This document shows positions 42,301 to 51,263 of a stretch of 64,000 nt of DNA, piece by piece (the stretch's first letter is position 1; the number at the start of each line of letters is the position of its first letter). The notes under the pieces were generated by a model. The model saw nothing but the letters and a program-made list of their open reading frames with translations. It did no database searches and was not told the DNA's origin. Origin of the DNA: Phytomonas francai (lineage: Eukaryota; Euglenozoa; Kinetoplastea; Trypanosomatida; Trypanosomatidae); NCBI GenBank assembly GCA_001766655.1, contig MJCC01000018.1, positions 1-64,000 on the forward strand, in the 5' to 3' direction. Made by a program: the position numbers and the translations under genes.

Positions 42301-42951
42301 ATGGAGCAATTTTCCACACATAAGAAGATCGCCCCTGTAAATTGCCCCTCTTCAAAGAAAAAAAAACTTTGTGATAAGGAGAAAAGGTGGATTAAACAAA
42401 AAAATCAGGGCTATGTACCATCCTTAATGGTCCAAGATGAGAATGGACGTCTGTCTGAGTTCAAGGCCGGAAAGCGCTTTGGACCAACCCTCGTTAATTT
42501 GGATACTGAGGTGGATTCTCGGCAAGCTGAGTGGCGCAGCAAGCAGCTTAAAGATTTGCTTCATCAGCACAGCTCTGAATCTCCATGGAGAGCCGTGAGT
42601 AAAATCGTCCAATCTATTGAAACCGAAAAACAGAGATCTTTTATGAAAGGGATGCGGCCGAAAGATCTGGCTGCGTACTTGCGCAACGCGGGGGGGGTGA
42701 CAAAATCATTTGAAAAGTTTGAAGGCGAAGTCACGGCTTCTAAATACATGAACGAGGTTAGACAAGCTAGAACATTGCGCTCGAGGGAACAAATGCATCT
42801 AAATGCAACGGCCAAGATTAACTGGCGTTCTATGCCGCCAGGTCTGTGGAAACAGTACGGTAAGAAGGATACTTACTGGCCCACAACAAGTGTACTCGGC
42901 CGAGAGAATGATGAAAGCCATGCAACGTCGTATTCGACACCGACTCGTTAA
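39328..42951 (+). CDS. Very large EngB/YihA-type GTPase, probably mitochondrial
   Basis: 1207 residues from ATG at 39328; a GTG 36 bases upstream is ignored. The GTPase domain sits at about 500-700: G1 at 508-517 (GKACAGKSSL), G3 at 575-578 (DIPG), G4 at 642-645 (TKCD), and a G5-like TSSKEG at 680-685. The TxNTTREI switch and DIPGFG segment are typical of the EngB (YihA/YsxC) branch, which matures the ribosomal large subunit in bacteria and organelles. The N-terminus could be a mitochondrial presequence. About 500 residues before and 500 after the domain are Ser/Pro-rich and mostly disordered, far beyond the roughly 200 residues of bacterial EngB. A mitoribosome-assembly role is inference. 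Confidence 0.85.
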   Translation: METIVSNTPRVLQTAVFARGPNNARHAFGYLSGHLPLPCLQQKRSLSIVSGGKTFGGGLHQAQRAPYHPNQTMTQVNIHDGEKKMEQNVLDSTALCPQRKKMKSMTSGKVALGKQSFPSFTTSIQKGHKLNPSPTQSAIFGRKVIKCNSMKCDDTSYTPSKESSEGVCLNSDQKRAPFSDYGNSFQRNGNDNEEKENTRISFSDTFTARVVNQPFAKVGWRPKGERSPSDLSLHDYQATLPQPLPKREVSHGHLQGRRERSRLVLLEPDECIDTSRGVGCADPLTTQQPSFRPRKALCTEEDDVVLDTPKALLSMFESPDSAKAFGDVPQTLSVSDGPDHSGGQIQETESNPYYSPAARGIGQDVIDLVTDAFAEQRDALIKKRRQVLYDMTHPCASDYTYGNKLVPPPPLSFGKVTEEAVRLGNELLLGQKYFLVNKAGVKANVAASLGMSETKLHDPTKQNTGKSVHVATTARSPYRGRAREGNIFRDHNYFFEINELYQEIVLVGKACAGKSSLLNALLGQSVAKTSSTPNTTREISFYQSVTPEELQAFHASNHHNLVKLPGAGLQLTFVDIPGFGIEGMSDKWRDAAIELTDAYFGVRRSVNTVIFCIDCDRGLTKTDLKYFQWLENVQGVFFPVLTKCDSVPHSRICSVMRQIYTLITEKRRKYRKVFPFVIPTSSKEGTNIEMLRGLITETSGMIPGDRLRELLQQKQAGLMKEALVQESMRLGEAHQLQREQAREQFKLSNTGQLRRSNPPLAPSLPPQSNEGKFNRGSLGVETDCNESRFYRLSIRKKDSIPVVNQFSSSSHGEEDVTTQVQQGEEYRHRGEGSLTQRRTNPIIKKSTPYGKVRFRLHSGIDDLDSETIDLRYETPHREHPEAPMLSVEEGKGRMRMEGIPDAAPENSTPANSPLSFANHPYSPPSAAAPPRSLLAPEPSCVVGWPPAPIAPSPEVLPKSRGPQTGTDISSPTAAPASQKRLGGPISHFLDMMEQFSTHKKIAPVNCPSSKKKKLCDKEKRWIKQKNQGYVPSLMVQDENGRLSEFKAGKRFGPTLVNLDTEVDSRQAEWRSKQLKDLLHQHSSESPWRAVSKIVQSIETEKQRSFMKGMRPKDLAAYLRNAGGVTKSFEKFEGEVTASKYMNEVRQARTLRSREQMHLNATAKINWRSMPPGLWKQYGKKDTYWPTTSVLGRENDESHATSYSTPTR

Positions 42952-43340
42952 TAATATAATAGAACTTGCCTCTTATCAAATTCGCCATGGACAGTACTTT
43001 GCCAAATGTAACGAAAATACATATTTCAAGAAGTATAGGTCACATTGATATATTTTCACACACCCACACATATATATACATTATTGGACAATGAAAACTT
43101 ACAAAATGCCCAACACCACCAAATGGAATATATCGCTATTCGTAAGTATTTATCTTCCCGTTTGTCACCGTCCATATATTCGAAAGCTGTTTGACACAGG
43201 GTCTCTAGAAAGGATTAAAGGTTTTACAATACTCAACGTTTCTTTATCGAGATACGTTTTCGCCCACAATCTTTATCGATTGTGCAAAGTACACTCACAT
43301 ATTCCACAGTAAGAACATTTGAAAGCTGACGTAGTATAAA
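42952..43340. other. Intergenic
   Basis: Spacer between the GTPase and YbaB-like genes. Nothing recognised beyond AT-rich tracts. Confidence 0.6.
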
Positions 43341-44222
43341 ATGGAGGTCTATAGACGTATCATGGAACGTGTGCGCGGGGCGTTGTGGGCTCACCATCGT
43401 TGTCTAATGCCTGAGCGCCAATTTCACCGCATGTTAGCGTATGTTTATAACAACAAGTACGAACATCAAATTAGATTTGATCGAATGGAGGTGGTGGGAA
43501 CGGAGTGGGGTGGGCGTGTGGAGGTGGTAACAACACCTGGAGGGCACATGAAACGCGTTCGCGTTCATCCATGTTTAGAGGAACTGACAGAACACCGTCG
43601 AAAACAAGTTATTCTTTCAGCGTATGCCGATGCGTGTCAGCAAGGTAAAGAATTGATGAAACAGGCTGAGTTGAACATCTACAAGCAGTTTTTAAGAGAT
43701 TTAAAGCCCATTGTCCTTGGTATTCGAGACAACCCCGAGTTTTATACAGTTCCTGAAAACTCTATTGAGAGTTTTAATGCTACATTAAATAAACATGAGC
43801 AGGAACCTGGATTAACATTCCGTACTATACCAGCTTCGAAGGCGTATCAACCCACCGACGAGGTGCGTCATCGGCATGAATTGTTGCGGCAGTGGCTTCG
43901 CAGTCCACAAGGTTCTCGCTGGTCTCATACGTTGCGTGGGAAGGAATATTTTTCAAGACATGGCCCACAATATCGCCCCCCCGGTGCCCCTGGGGCAAAG
44001 AAACAGGTCTTGCCGTTTGAGCTGGCAGCCGCGTATACACCCATGGATGAAGCGCGCCTACTTAAAAAAAATTGGATGGCGTACATGGACAACAAGCACG
44101 TAGCGGAAAGCTTGTGGACACGTACAAAGGTGGCCGACCGCGAGAAGAAAATGCGTAAGCTGCAGGAAGTAGGGCAGGCCTGGCACTATCCGATTAACGA
44201 GGATGCCCTAAGCAGGTGGTGA
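43341..44222 (+). CDS. YbaB/EbfC-like protein, probably mitochondrial
   Basis: 293 residues, ATG start. Residues about 45-110 fit the YbaB/EbfC fold: a strand VVGTEWGGRVEVVTTPGG, then HMKRVRVHPCLEEL and a long helix (RRKQVILSAYADACQQGKEL), matching the bacterial pattern V-GxAGGGLV-V-xxG-x-x-x-V-x-I-x-P-x-L plus AA-NDA. Bacterial members bind DNA around the nucleoid. The basic N-terminus could be a targeting sequence. The remaining 180 residues are an extension rich in Arg, Trp and Pro, typical of kinetoplastid mitochondrial proteins. It could be a nucleoid protein or a mitoribosome-associated one. Confidence 0.75.
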   Translation: MEVYRRIMERVRGALWAHHRCLMPERQFHRMLAYVYNNKYEHQIRFDRMEVVGTEWGGRVEVVTTPGGHMKRVRVHPCLEELTEHRRKQVILSAYADACQQGKELMKQAELNIYKQFLRDLKPIVLGIRDNPEFYTVPENSIESFNATLNKHEQEPGLTFRTIPASKAYQPTDEVRHRHELLRQWLRSPQGSRWSHTLRGKEYFSRHGPQYRPPGAPGAKKQVLPFELAAAYTPMDEARLLKKNWMAYMDNKHVAESLWTRTKVADREKKMRKLQEVGQAWHYPINEDALSRW

Positions 44223-44267
44223 GGTACCAACATGGGAAGGACAATTGGAAACGGGTCTGTGTTTTCA

Positions 44268-44286
44268 GGGGGGGGGGGGGGGGGGG
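44268..44286 (+). repeat. Run of 19 G
   Basis: Nineteen consecutive G on the plus strand, able to form quadruplex structures. It follows TTTTCA, so it begins right after an acceptor-like CAG. Its length is prone to sequencing error. Confidence 0.85.
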
Positions 44287-44721
44287 AAGAGATTTCTTAC
44301 AATCTCTTCGTCACTAGACTATCGCTCATTCCTTAATGATTCTCCAACTGCAGTAGAACCGCATGAAAGAAGGAAAAACGTGCAAAATGGGGACTCTAAA
44401 ACTGTCTATGTATATGGTGTCTGTTTATTGCACTGGAATGATATATTCATACTGATTATCTCATCTTGGTTGTTGGTAACAGCACGGCATTGTTGGTTTA
44501 ATCCCTTTACATATTTAGTTGTGCTCAGTGTAGCGATGTGCATGGATTAGCTTTCCTCAGGACCAATTCACATTTGATATTAATTTTAAGAACCTGTAAC
44601 CGAAAGGGGGAAACACTTTCCAGTGAATGGATATACGAATGCGCAAATATATCTGAAAAGCGCAGAGCTTATCAGCACGATTTCTCTCATATCCTTGCAA
44701 TTTTTCTATCTCTGTATATTC

Positions 44722-45003
44722 ATGAATTTACTTGATTTGCCTCCGGATTTTGATCCTGAGTCCTCGATTAGCATTGTTTCATCACCGTCTGCAGGTAAAT
44801 GCGCATGTGTGTTGTTGTTTTTTAAGGGCTATTTTTTCCAAAAGAAACTGCAACAGTACAAAGGGCGGCGTGAAATACACGCTGAAAAAATTCTACGCAT
44901 TATTTCCTCGACTGAGTTGGGATACCCCCTGAGGGTTGTTCATAAAACCCCTATGAAAGAGGATTTTGTACTGTTTATTTTTGTCAATTTTCTGCAAGGC
45001 TAG
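44722..45003 (+). CDS. Possible small protein
   Basis: 93 residues from ATG at 44722, which follows a pyrimidine-rich stretch; the frame extends upstream to 44623 without coding character. Acidic start (MNLLDLPPDFDPESSI), a short hydrophobic part, and a basic middle (KKLQQYKGRREIHAEKIL). No domain recognised. It ends only 26 bases before the next gene starts, very close for separately spliced genes, which weakens the call. Confidence 0.3.
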   Translation: MNLLDLPPDFDPESSISIVSSPSAGKCACVLLFFKGYFFQKKLQQYKGRREIHAEKILRIISSTELGYPLRVVHKTPMKEDFVLFIFVNFLQG

Positions 45004-45029
45004 TGAGAAAAGTATCCTGAACCTTTACA

Positions 45030-46619
45030 ATGCCACGGCACGTAGCCAACAGTATGGTATTTTGGTTATATATATTTACAGCTATTGCATTTATTTTTGT
45101 TCTTCCTTTCCCCGCTCGCTCGGAGAAGAATATTTTTCCTGAGAAAACAGCTACTCAGCCTTGCGGATCTCGTACTGATAACAGCACATACGTCATCAGC
45201 TCCGTGTGTACTCCTGATCGTCGCCTTTCGGTGAAGACGGTGGATTTATGTAATAAAAGTGGAGTGCATACTGGTAGCGGTGATACCCCTCAGCCAAGAA
45301 GCTCTCATAGAAATTTGCATTTACAGAGCACTGAAACAAGGCAACGAATACTGCGCCTGGCCCACCTCAGCCCAACTCCTATTTCTCATAATTCCACTGA
45401 GAGCACGGGCGAAGTTAGGAGTAGTGTCACTGAACTTGGAAAAGTTCAGAGAAGGCCTCGGATGTCAACTCTTTCGCACTCTAATGATTCAAAGAGTGAA
45501 GATAGAACAGTGGGAAGGGCAGAGAAAGATGGGGAAAAAAATATTTACAAACACAATACAGTGAATATTGGCCCTATGCAAAACCTTCCTTCTCGCAATG
45601 GTGCGAGGTCAACCTTTGCTCTAATACTAGAAACAGAAAATCCGCCAAAGGATGGAACTCATAATAGTTCGAACTTAAAGCTTTTGGCCTTGTTAGTGCT
45701 AATTATACCCCTGGCGCTGCTTATTTACGGAGCCTGGCGACTGTACAAATACATTCGCTACAAGCAGATGGCGAAATCAGTGAACCTGAGCGGGGGACGC
45801 AGAACTGGCTTGGTGAATGACCAGCATATGAGCTACCTTCTACGCGGCGAAGATTCGAGCACTGAAAGGGGTAGCATTAATGGCGTCTCGAATCCAGGCA
45901 TTTTACTCCCCAGGCGTGATACCGATCCGGTTGCAGTTACAGTGAAAGGCGACGTTGAATTCGATCCACTCGCAAATACGGCGGCGATGCAGAAGGCACG
46001 GAAAGCATTCCGACGCCACTCCGAGACCACTACAAAAACTTTCTCACCTCCAGAGCCTCAGGGCGACTCTATTCCAAATACCAGCAATACCAAAACGTTT
46101 GATGATAATGGCGACGATACCTGTTCGTATGATAACCACTGGGACGACAAGCGCGACTCTAGAATATATGCAACCAGTTTAACTTATAAACTGCTTCCAT
46201 ATATGGAAGGGGGGAATCCCAAAGCCACGGCGCCTGATGGCGGCACAGCAGCGGCAGTCGCAGGCGTGCCACCTCCCCGCTCCCATGTCGATCTTCAGGC
46301 CTATAATCTCACTACGAAGGTTCTCATAGATAAATACGCAAACCCCAGAAGTGACGAAGACAGCGATGATACTAGCAGGGGCGCCAGGGAAAAGTGCGAT
46401 GGTAGAATTGCGCAGACCCGCCGACAAGAAAGTGCTGCCTTTGATAGTATCATCTCCGCCGCAGCTGAGCATGCGCCATTGGGCTCAGTGTCCGACTCAA
46501 AAGTCAACGTGGGGCAGCCCTTGACCATGGACCCGCTTGTGTTTCCCCCAGCATCAGAGAAGTTGACCACATCTGGTTCAAGGATGAAAAGAACGGAATA
46601 CGAAGATAATGAAGCATAG
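45030..46619 (+). CDS. Type I membrane protein with N-glycosylation sites
   Basis: 529 residues, ATG start. A signal peptide is clear at about 1-31 (SMVFWLYIFTAIAFIFVL). The lumenal or surface part (32-215) is Ser/Thr-rich with N-x-S/T sites at residues 51, 75, 120, 152 and 212 and few Cys. One membrane span lies at about 216-235 (LKLLALLVLIIPLALLIYG), followed by Tyr/Arg-rich juxtamembrane residues and a cytoplasmic tail of about 290 residues, Ser/Asp/Pro-rich. No known ectodomain. It may be a surface or flagellar-pocket protein; the family is not recognised. Confidence 0.82.
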   Translation: MPRHVANSMVFWLYIFTAIAFIFVLPFPARSEKNIFPEKTATQPCGSRTDNSTYVISSVCTPDRRLSVKTVDLCNKSGVHTGSGDTPQPRSSHRNLHLQSTETRQRILRLAHLSPTPISHNSTESTGEVRSSVTELGKVQRRPRMSTLSHSNDSKSEDRTVGRAEKDGEKNIYKHNTVNIGPMQNLPSRNGARSTFALILETENPPKDGTHNSSNLKLLALLVLIIPLALLIYGAWRLYKYIRYKQMAKSVNLSGGRRTGLVNDQHMSYLLRGEDSSTERGSINGVSNPGILLPRRDTDPVAVTVKGDVEFDPLANTAAMQKARKAFRRHSETTTKTFSPPEPQGDSIPNTSNTKTFDDNGDDTCSYDNHWDDKRDSRIYATSLTYKLLPYMEGGNPKATAPDGGTAAAVAGVPPPRSHVDLQAYNLTTKVLIDKYANPRSDEDSDDTSRGAREKCDGRIAQTRRQESAAFDSIISAAAEHAPLGSVSDSKVNVGQPLTMDPLVFPPASEKLTTSGSRMKRTEYEDNEA

Positions 46620-46984
46620 GAAAAGGCAGGGAAGTGGAAGGGATTGCCCCTATGCGCATCATATATTTCTTTTGTCTGGCTTCGTCCCCTCCCCGTCTGC
46701 AGAAATTATTCTTTAGTTGACTCCTTTTACTGTTTATAGAGCCACAAGGCGCCCTTTCATTATAAAGGTTCTCCTTGTATGAATTGGTGTTTTTTTCTCC
46801 ATAAACTGAAATAAAGATGCGATGAACTCGATGCGCGACAATGAAGCTCAGACAAAAAGATTCGTGAAAAAGGTTGTTACGCCTTTTTTCATCACAATGT
46901 TTATACTATTTTGTTTTTTATGCTCTTCCCCTCCCCTCCATCCACCTTAGTGTCTTCAGATTAGACGTCGAAATATACCCGGTG
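46620..46984. other. Intergenic
   Basis: Spacer. Pyrimidine-rich sequence and an acceptor-like CTTCAG at about 46956 precede the next small gene. Confidence 0.6.
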
Positions 46985-47224
46985 ATGATCTTGCCCTGTC
47001 AATGGGACCACAAGACTCTGCCATACAAACCGGGTGAACCTAGTCTCATTTTTTATCTTATTCCAGATGACCCTGTACCACGTGTGTTTCTCCCAAATGC
47101 TCGCGGAGAGTACTACAACTTAGTCCCCGGGTTGCCGTACATGGAGCTTTCTGAATTCGAGCCAATGTATTTGCTGGAGTGTGCACCGCCTCCGTTAGTG
47201 GCAGATACAGCCACGCAAACATGA
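46985..47224 (+). CDS. Small hypothetical protein
   Basis: 79 residues from ATG at 46985, behind a pyrimidine-rich stretch and an AG; the longer frame from 46874 is hydrophobic leader without coding character. Pro- and Tyr-rich, mainly beta-like (EPSLIFYLIPDDPVPRVFLP, GEYYNLVPGLPYMELSEF). Coding-like composition; no domain recognised. Confidence 0.55.
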   Translation: MILPCQWDHKTLPYKPGEPSLIFYLIPDDPVPRVFLPNARGEYYNLVPGLPYMELSEFEPMYLLECAPPPLVADTATQT

Positions 47225-47647
47225 AAGTAATGTACTGTATATATTTCAAGAAAATGTTCCAATCAAAGCACATAACTGTTGGTACATCTTCGCCGTCTTT
47301 CCTTGATGATGTTCTCACATTTATATGGATGGTGGACTTGTGACATCGAAAATTGTGTATGTTTAGTGAGGTTGACATTTAAAAAATGCTAGACTTTATT
47401 ACATTTTGGGTTCTCGGCGATTGCTATATTGGAACTTATCAGGGACACTCCCTAAGCATGATTTTCCCATACTTGTGCTAACTATGACACTCTCACTTGG
47501 TTTGTTTAATTAATACCTTTCTTTTTCTGGAAATATTTTTTTGAGGTTCCCACTCCCCAAGTCACTAAACAACCCTCAGAAAATAAAATATCTATCCTTC
47601 TACTTGATTGCTGTATCGGTGCTCCAATTTAAATTTCAGTGTAAATC
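47225..47647. other. Intergenic
   Basis: Spacer; nothing recognised. A TTTAAATTTCAG stretch before 47648 could be the splice acceptor of the prefoldin gene. Confidence 0.6.
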
Positions 47648-48157
47648 ATGTCTTCACAACAAAGTGCTAATGTTTTACAACTGCCGCTGGAGCAACTGGA
47701 AGGTGTTAAGCAACAGCTAGACAGTGATATTTCCACTCTTGGAACCGCATACGACGGACTTTTTAACGGCCGCACGCGCTACCTTGAGAACTCTGACGCG
47801 GTAGAGCAATACCGACAAATTTGTGCAGACTTGAAAACGATGGAGAATGGAGAAAACACATCGGAGGCAGGGAAACAGGAGGTGCTAGTGTGTATGACTT
47901 CTTCTTTATTTGTTAAAGGCATTGTCATACCCAGCGATAAGGTCTTGGTAGATGTCGGAACAGGTTACTTTCTCGAGAAGTCGATGGAGCACGCTAAATC
48001 GTACTTTAACGCACGTGCTGTGCAGATTAAGGAGAGTATGGATTCGATTGAAAAGACTATTATGGTAAAGCAGAAACAACACAATCAGGTGGTGAATGCT
48101 ATGGAACAAAAAACACGTGCTATGCAACAACTTCACGAACAACAACAAAGCACATAA
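47648..48157 (+). CDS. PFD5: Prefoldin subunit 5 (alpha-type)
   Basis: 169 residues, ATG start, standard length. Two helices flank a beta hairpin, as in alpha prefoldins: PLEQLEGVKQQLDSDISTLG, then VLVCMTSSLFVKGIVIP and VLVDVGTGYFLEKSMEHAKS, then a C-terminal coiled coil. The LEGVKQQL, TSS-x-x-V-x-G and VDVGTGY-x-EK segments are diagnostic for subunit 5. Prefoldin hands unfolded actin and tubulin to the CCT chaperonin, which matters in a cell with a large microtubule skeleton and flagellum. The C-terminal tail is Gln-rich. Confidence 0.93.
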   Translation: MSSQQSANVLQLPLEQLEGVKQQLDSDISTLGTAYDGLFNGRTRYLENSDAVEQYRQICADLKTMENGENTSEAGKQEVLVCMTSSLFVKGIVIPSDKVLVDVGTGYFLEKSMEHAKSYFNARAVQIKESMDSIEKTIMVKQKQHNQVVNAMEQKTRAMQQLHEQQQST

Positions 48158-48560
48158 ACGAAAGGTGAAACAGCAAAGGGTGTCGACTCCTCATCTATGA
48201 CACCATATCTGTGCCGTATTTTGTTATTCCGTGGATTAAGTTATAAGTAGGGTTAGCAAAGATCATAATTTCTTCTTTAAGAATGAGTACCTATATTATT
48301 TTATTGTAAACCTTACAACAAGATGAATTTTGTGGCACTCAGTTTTCGTTTTATATGTAGACACTCGTTTTACCCTTTATTTTCTACTTTTATTGTAACT
48401 CATGGGATATGTTATTTCGAAAAACAACTCCTTTCCCCTTTCGCTTGCACCTTCTGACAATTTCTCGGTTCTTTATCTCGTAACTTGATTAGGTTATCAA
48501 AAATAGAAGTTTAACCTATCAATATCATACATTCCTCTCCAATATATTCCTTTTTAATAA

Positions 48561-48601
<41 letters not shown>

Positions 48602-48707
48602 TTATAGAATATCGTAATATTTTCTCTTCATTATTGTTTTCCGCATCAATTATTTCTATCAATCTCCCCAGTAGGAGTGTAAAGGTGTGTGGTACTCTAC
48701 ACCAGCA
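48158..48707. other. Intergenic with long TA tract
   Basis: Contains a TA repeat (48563-48599) and pyrimidine-rich sequence before the next gene. Confidence 0.6.
48563..48599. repeat. TA dinucleotide tract
   Basis: About 18 uninterrupted TA units. Confidence 0.9.
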
Positions 48708-51263
48708 ATGGAAAGCGGCGTCCCTGTGGCCGCTTACTGCAACCTTTTTCCCAACTATATGGAGACTTTTCCTCAACAGCGTGTTGGCGACACCTCTCCA
48801 CTTTTTACCCCTGGTGTTCACTCCACCTCGTTTCAGCTTGAAGGATCAAGCATCTCAGGCGATGCCTCCACTGCATACAAGTCTGGGGTTGGACCCGTCC
48901 CATTGAAAGAAAGCTTCCCAATGGATGGTGCAAGCCACTCTGGAGCATTGAGAAATAGCTCAATCATACATAAAAGTGCATCCTTGACACTTTGCAATAA
49001 CGCCATAAAAAATAATGAAACCGGTGGCATCTCTTTTATGGGAGCTCCATGCAACACGGAGTCGGTAATGCTGTCAACCCCTTCATTGACCACGGACACT
49101 GAATTTCCGATGTGGAGGCAGTCTAACTGTCATCCCCCGTACGAAGCACATGTTTCCGATACATTCAGAAATTTCGGAGCCAATTCGAACGCAAAAGGTT
49201 CTCAGATGGCTTCCAATGACGATAGCATGACCATGTGTGGCCCTCAATATGAAGTTGAGACAGTGGCGCAGTCTGAGAAAACCTTACCCTTCGACGTATC
49301 AAATAGTTTATTATATAAATTCTCGGCAGACGATGGTTCGACCCACGATGAAGGCATTTCTAACACCATTGAACGGCCCAGTAAGGCATTTTCGCTACCG
49401 AACCAAGTACCGCAGTGTGTGCGAATGGCCCAGTCCTTAATGTTTTCAAAATACACCGCGTCAATTAGTGCGACCTCTCCTGTGATCTCTCGCGTGGATC
49501 CGGCCAACTGTGTCGATGTCTTTACCCCGGGCAGGGAGGGTGGACGACTGCCAGAGGGTGCGGCGGGGGCCGTCTACGGGCTTGCCGGGGCAAAGGCCGC
49601 GGAGGGCGCCACACCTGGGGGCCTCTCGGCTTCCCCGTACGCCGCCCGCGCGGGCTACTCTGGGACAGGCAGCCAGGACATCTCACTGGCGCAGGTGGAC
49701 TTGTGCAGCTCAGGGAGGGCCGGCCGAACGCCTTTTCCAGGAGACCGCTCCGCTTCACATTTGACAGACACCCATTTTCACCCTGTGAAGGAGGGCCTAT
49801 CGCAACTCTACAGTTTCGCGTTGGAAAAGCAAATGATGCAGAGAAGCAAGGAGGATCTAGTTCAGATTCTTATGGAGCTTGTCCGCTGTCAACCAGAGGC
49901 CTCAACGTTTATTTATGGTAAACTTCGCCTTCTCGAGGTACCAGAAGAAAGACATGCGTCTATGGCTGTCGAGTCATTTGGTGCGGTTGGCAGTGCACCG
50001 GGAAGTGCAAATGAAGCACCGAACTCAACAAGCTCCTGCTGCATTAAAGACAATCGCAAGAGTAGGTCTTACGGAAAAAATGATGCTGATCAGCTAATGT
50101 CCTCGGAAAGGAAAGTCACCAATAGTGAGAAGGTAATGAAGTCGTACGGCGCTTCCCGCAACACACCTTCTGATGAAGCGTGCTTACCCCTCGTGTTGCT
50201 CTGCGGAAAATCTGGCACGGATCACCCAGGAACCCGATTTTACGAGCCTGACGGGCAGCTCGGCAAACCCCAAATAAACAGTATGGACGCCTTACGAACA
50301 CAGCATTTCTCTGATGCAGCTGATATGGGGCTCATCTCCACACTCGCAACACCCGTAGCACAGCGCAATACGAATCGACTCTCGATCACCGCTACGCACA
50401 CGGGGAATAACAAGACCACAACAATAACAAAGAGAACGCAAGTACGATCGCAGGATAGGTCCTTCAGTCCAGAAGCTCACCCATGCCTGCGATGGTATGG
50501 GGCTTGCCGCAATCTGAATAGCTGTGTTTTCGCGACAGCACCACAGAATTTATGCCTGAAATGGATTCGTGCCTCGTGCACAGCCGGTGATGAGTGTAGT
50601 GGCGTTCACCGTTTGCCAGAGCCGTGCACATTTGATGTCTTTATGGTTTACCAACTGAACCATGGAATGAAACGTTCTGAAGCTTCATCGTGGATCACCT
50701 CACGGTTGTCCTCGGATGCCTTTCCTAAATGCTCCTCTCCCCTTGGAAAGGATGCTGCGCAGCGCAAATCTACAAGCAAACAACTACCTATGGAAGGAAA
50801 AGACAGCGCCCATTCGGCGATTCGCAGTGGCGAGACCGGTGCGATGACGCCATCTGAGAAGACAGACACACCGTTTCTCCAGAGTAGCCAAAAACAATCC
50901 AACAATTCGACCGAGACTCACGCGTGCGTGAGCCCCACGGAGATGGAGAACTTCAACCCCGATGCGGATGGGGGGCCACACCAAGAGAATGTCTATCGCT
51001 GTTTAAATAAAAGTTTCGCCAATGTGGCATCTGCAAAGAGCCCGGACGAGAAGCCTCAGCTGGGGCGCACTATGGAAGAAAATAATTGGCGTGGTCAGGA
51101 GGTATCCGTGAACCTGACTCGCTCGCAGTGTAATAAAATGCAACAGGATCACCAAAAGCCAAGGGATCGATATCCTGTCACTGCATTTGGTATTGCGAAT
51201 CGCTCCATGCCCAAAAGCGCCGTTGAACACGCTACTTCTGCCAAGAACCTCAGCAACAAATAA
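48708..51263 (+). CDS. Large CCCH-type protein with one intact and one degenerate finger
   Basis: 851 residues from ATG at 48708; an upstream in-frame GTG is ignored. Mostly low-complexity. The zinc region is near residues 590-640: a first finger C-x6-C-x5-C that ends in Thr rather than His (CLRWYGACRNLNSCVFAT), and a second full C-x7-C-x5-C-x3-H finger (CLKWIRASCTAGDECSGVH). A GC-rich Gly/Ala stretch at about 275-325 (GREGGRLPEGAAGAVYGLAG) stands out from the rest. Probably an RNA-binding regulator; the degenerate finger may not bind zinc. Confidence 0.8.
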   Translation: MESGVPVAAYCNLFPNYMETFPQQRVGDTSPLFTPGVHSTSFQLEGSSISGDASTAYKSGVGPVPLKESFPMDGASHSGALRNSSIIHKSASLTLCNNAIKNNETGGISFMGAPCNTESVMLSTPSLTTDTEFPMWRQSNCHPPYEAHVSDTFRNFGANSNAKGSQMASNDDSMTMCGPQYEVETVAQSEKTLPFDVSNSLLYKFSADDGSTHDEGISNTIERPSKAFSLPNQVPQCVRMAQSLMFSKYTASISATSPVISRVDPANCVDVFTPGREGGRLPEGAAGAVYGLAGAKAAEGATPGGLSASPYAARAGYSGTGSQDISLAQVDLCSSGRAGRTPFPGDRSASHLTDTHFHPVKEGLSQLYSFALEKQMMQRSKEDLVQILMELVRCQPEASTFIYGKLRLLEVPEERHASMAVESFGAVGSAPGSANEAPNSTSSCCIKDNRKSRSYGKNDADQLMSSERKVTNSEKVMKSYGASRNTPSDEACLPLVLLCGKSGTDHPGTRFYEPDGQLGKPQINSMDALRTQHFSDAADMGLISTLATPVAQRNTNRLSITATHTGNNKTTTITKRTQVRSQDRSFSPEAHPCLRWYGACRNLNSCVFATAPQNLCLKWIRASCTAGDECSGVHRLPEPCTFDVFMVYQLNHGMKRSEASSWITSRLSSDAFPKCSSPLGKDAAQRKSTSKQLPMEGKDSAHSAIRSGETGAMTPSEKTDTPFLQSSQKQSNNSTETHACVSPTEMENFNPDADGGPHQENVYRCLNKSFANVASAKSPDEKPQLGRTMEENNWRGQEVSVNLTRSQCNKMQQDHQKPRDRYPVTAFGIANRSMPKSAVEHATSAKNLSNK

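Larger units (their letters stand above)
44223..45029. other. Intergenic with a G19 run
   Basis: Just past the YbaB-like gene lies an uninterrupted G run (44268-44286). Past it the DNA is AT-rich with one possible small gene at 44722-45003. Confidence 0.6.

Noticed and set aside
44245..44550. 101-codon plus-strand frame starting near the G19 run
   Set aside because: The open frame is driven by the G run and AT-rich DNA; no coding character.
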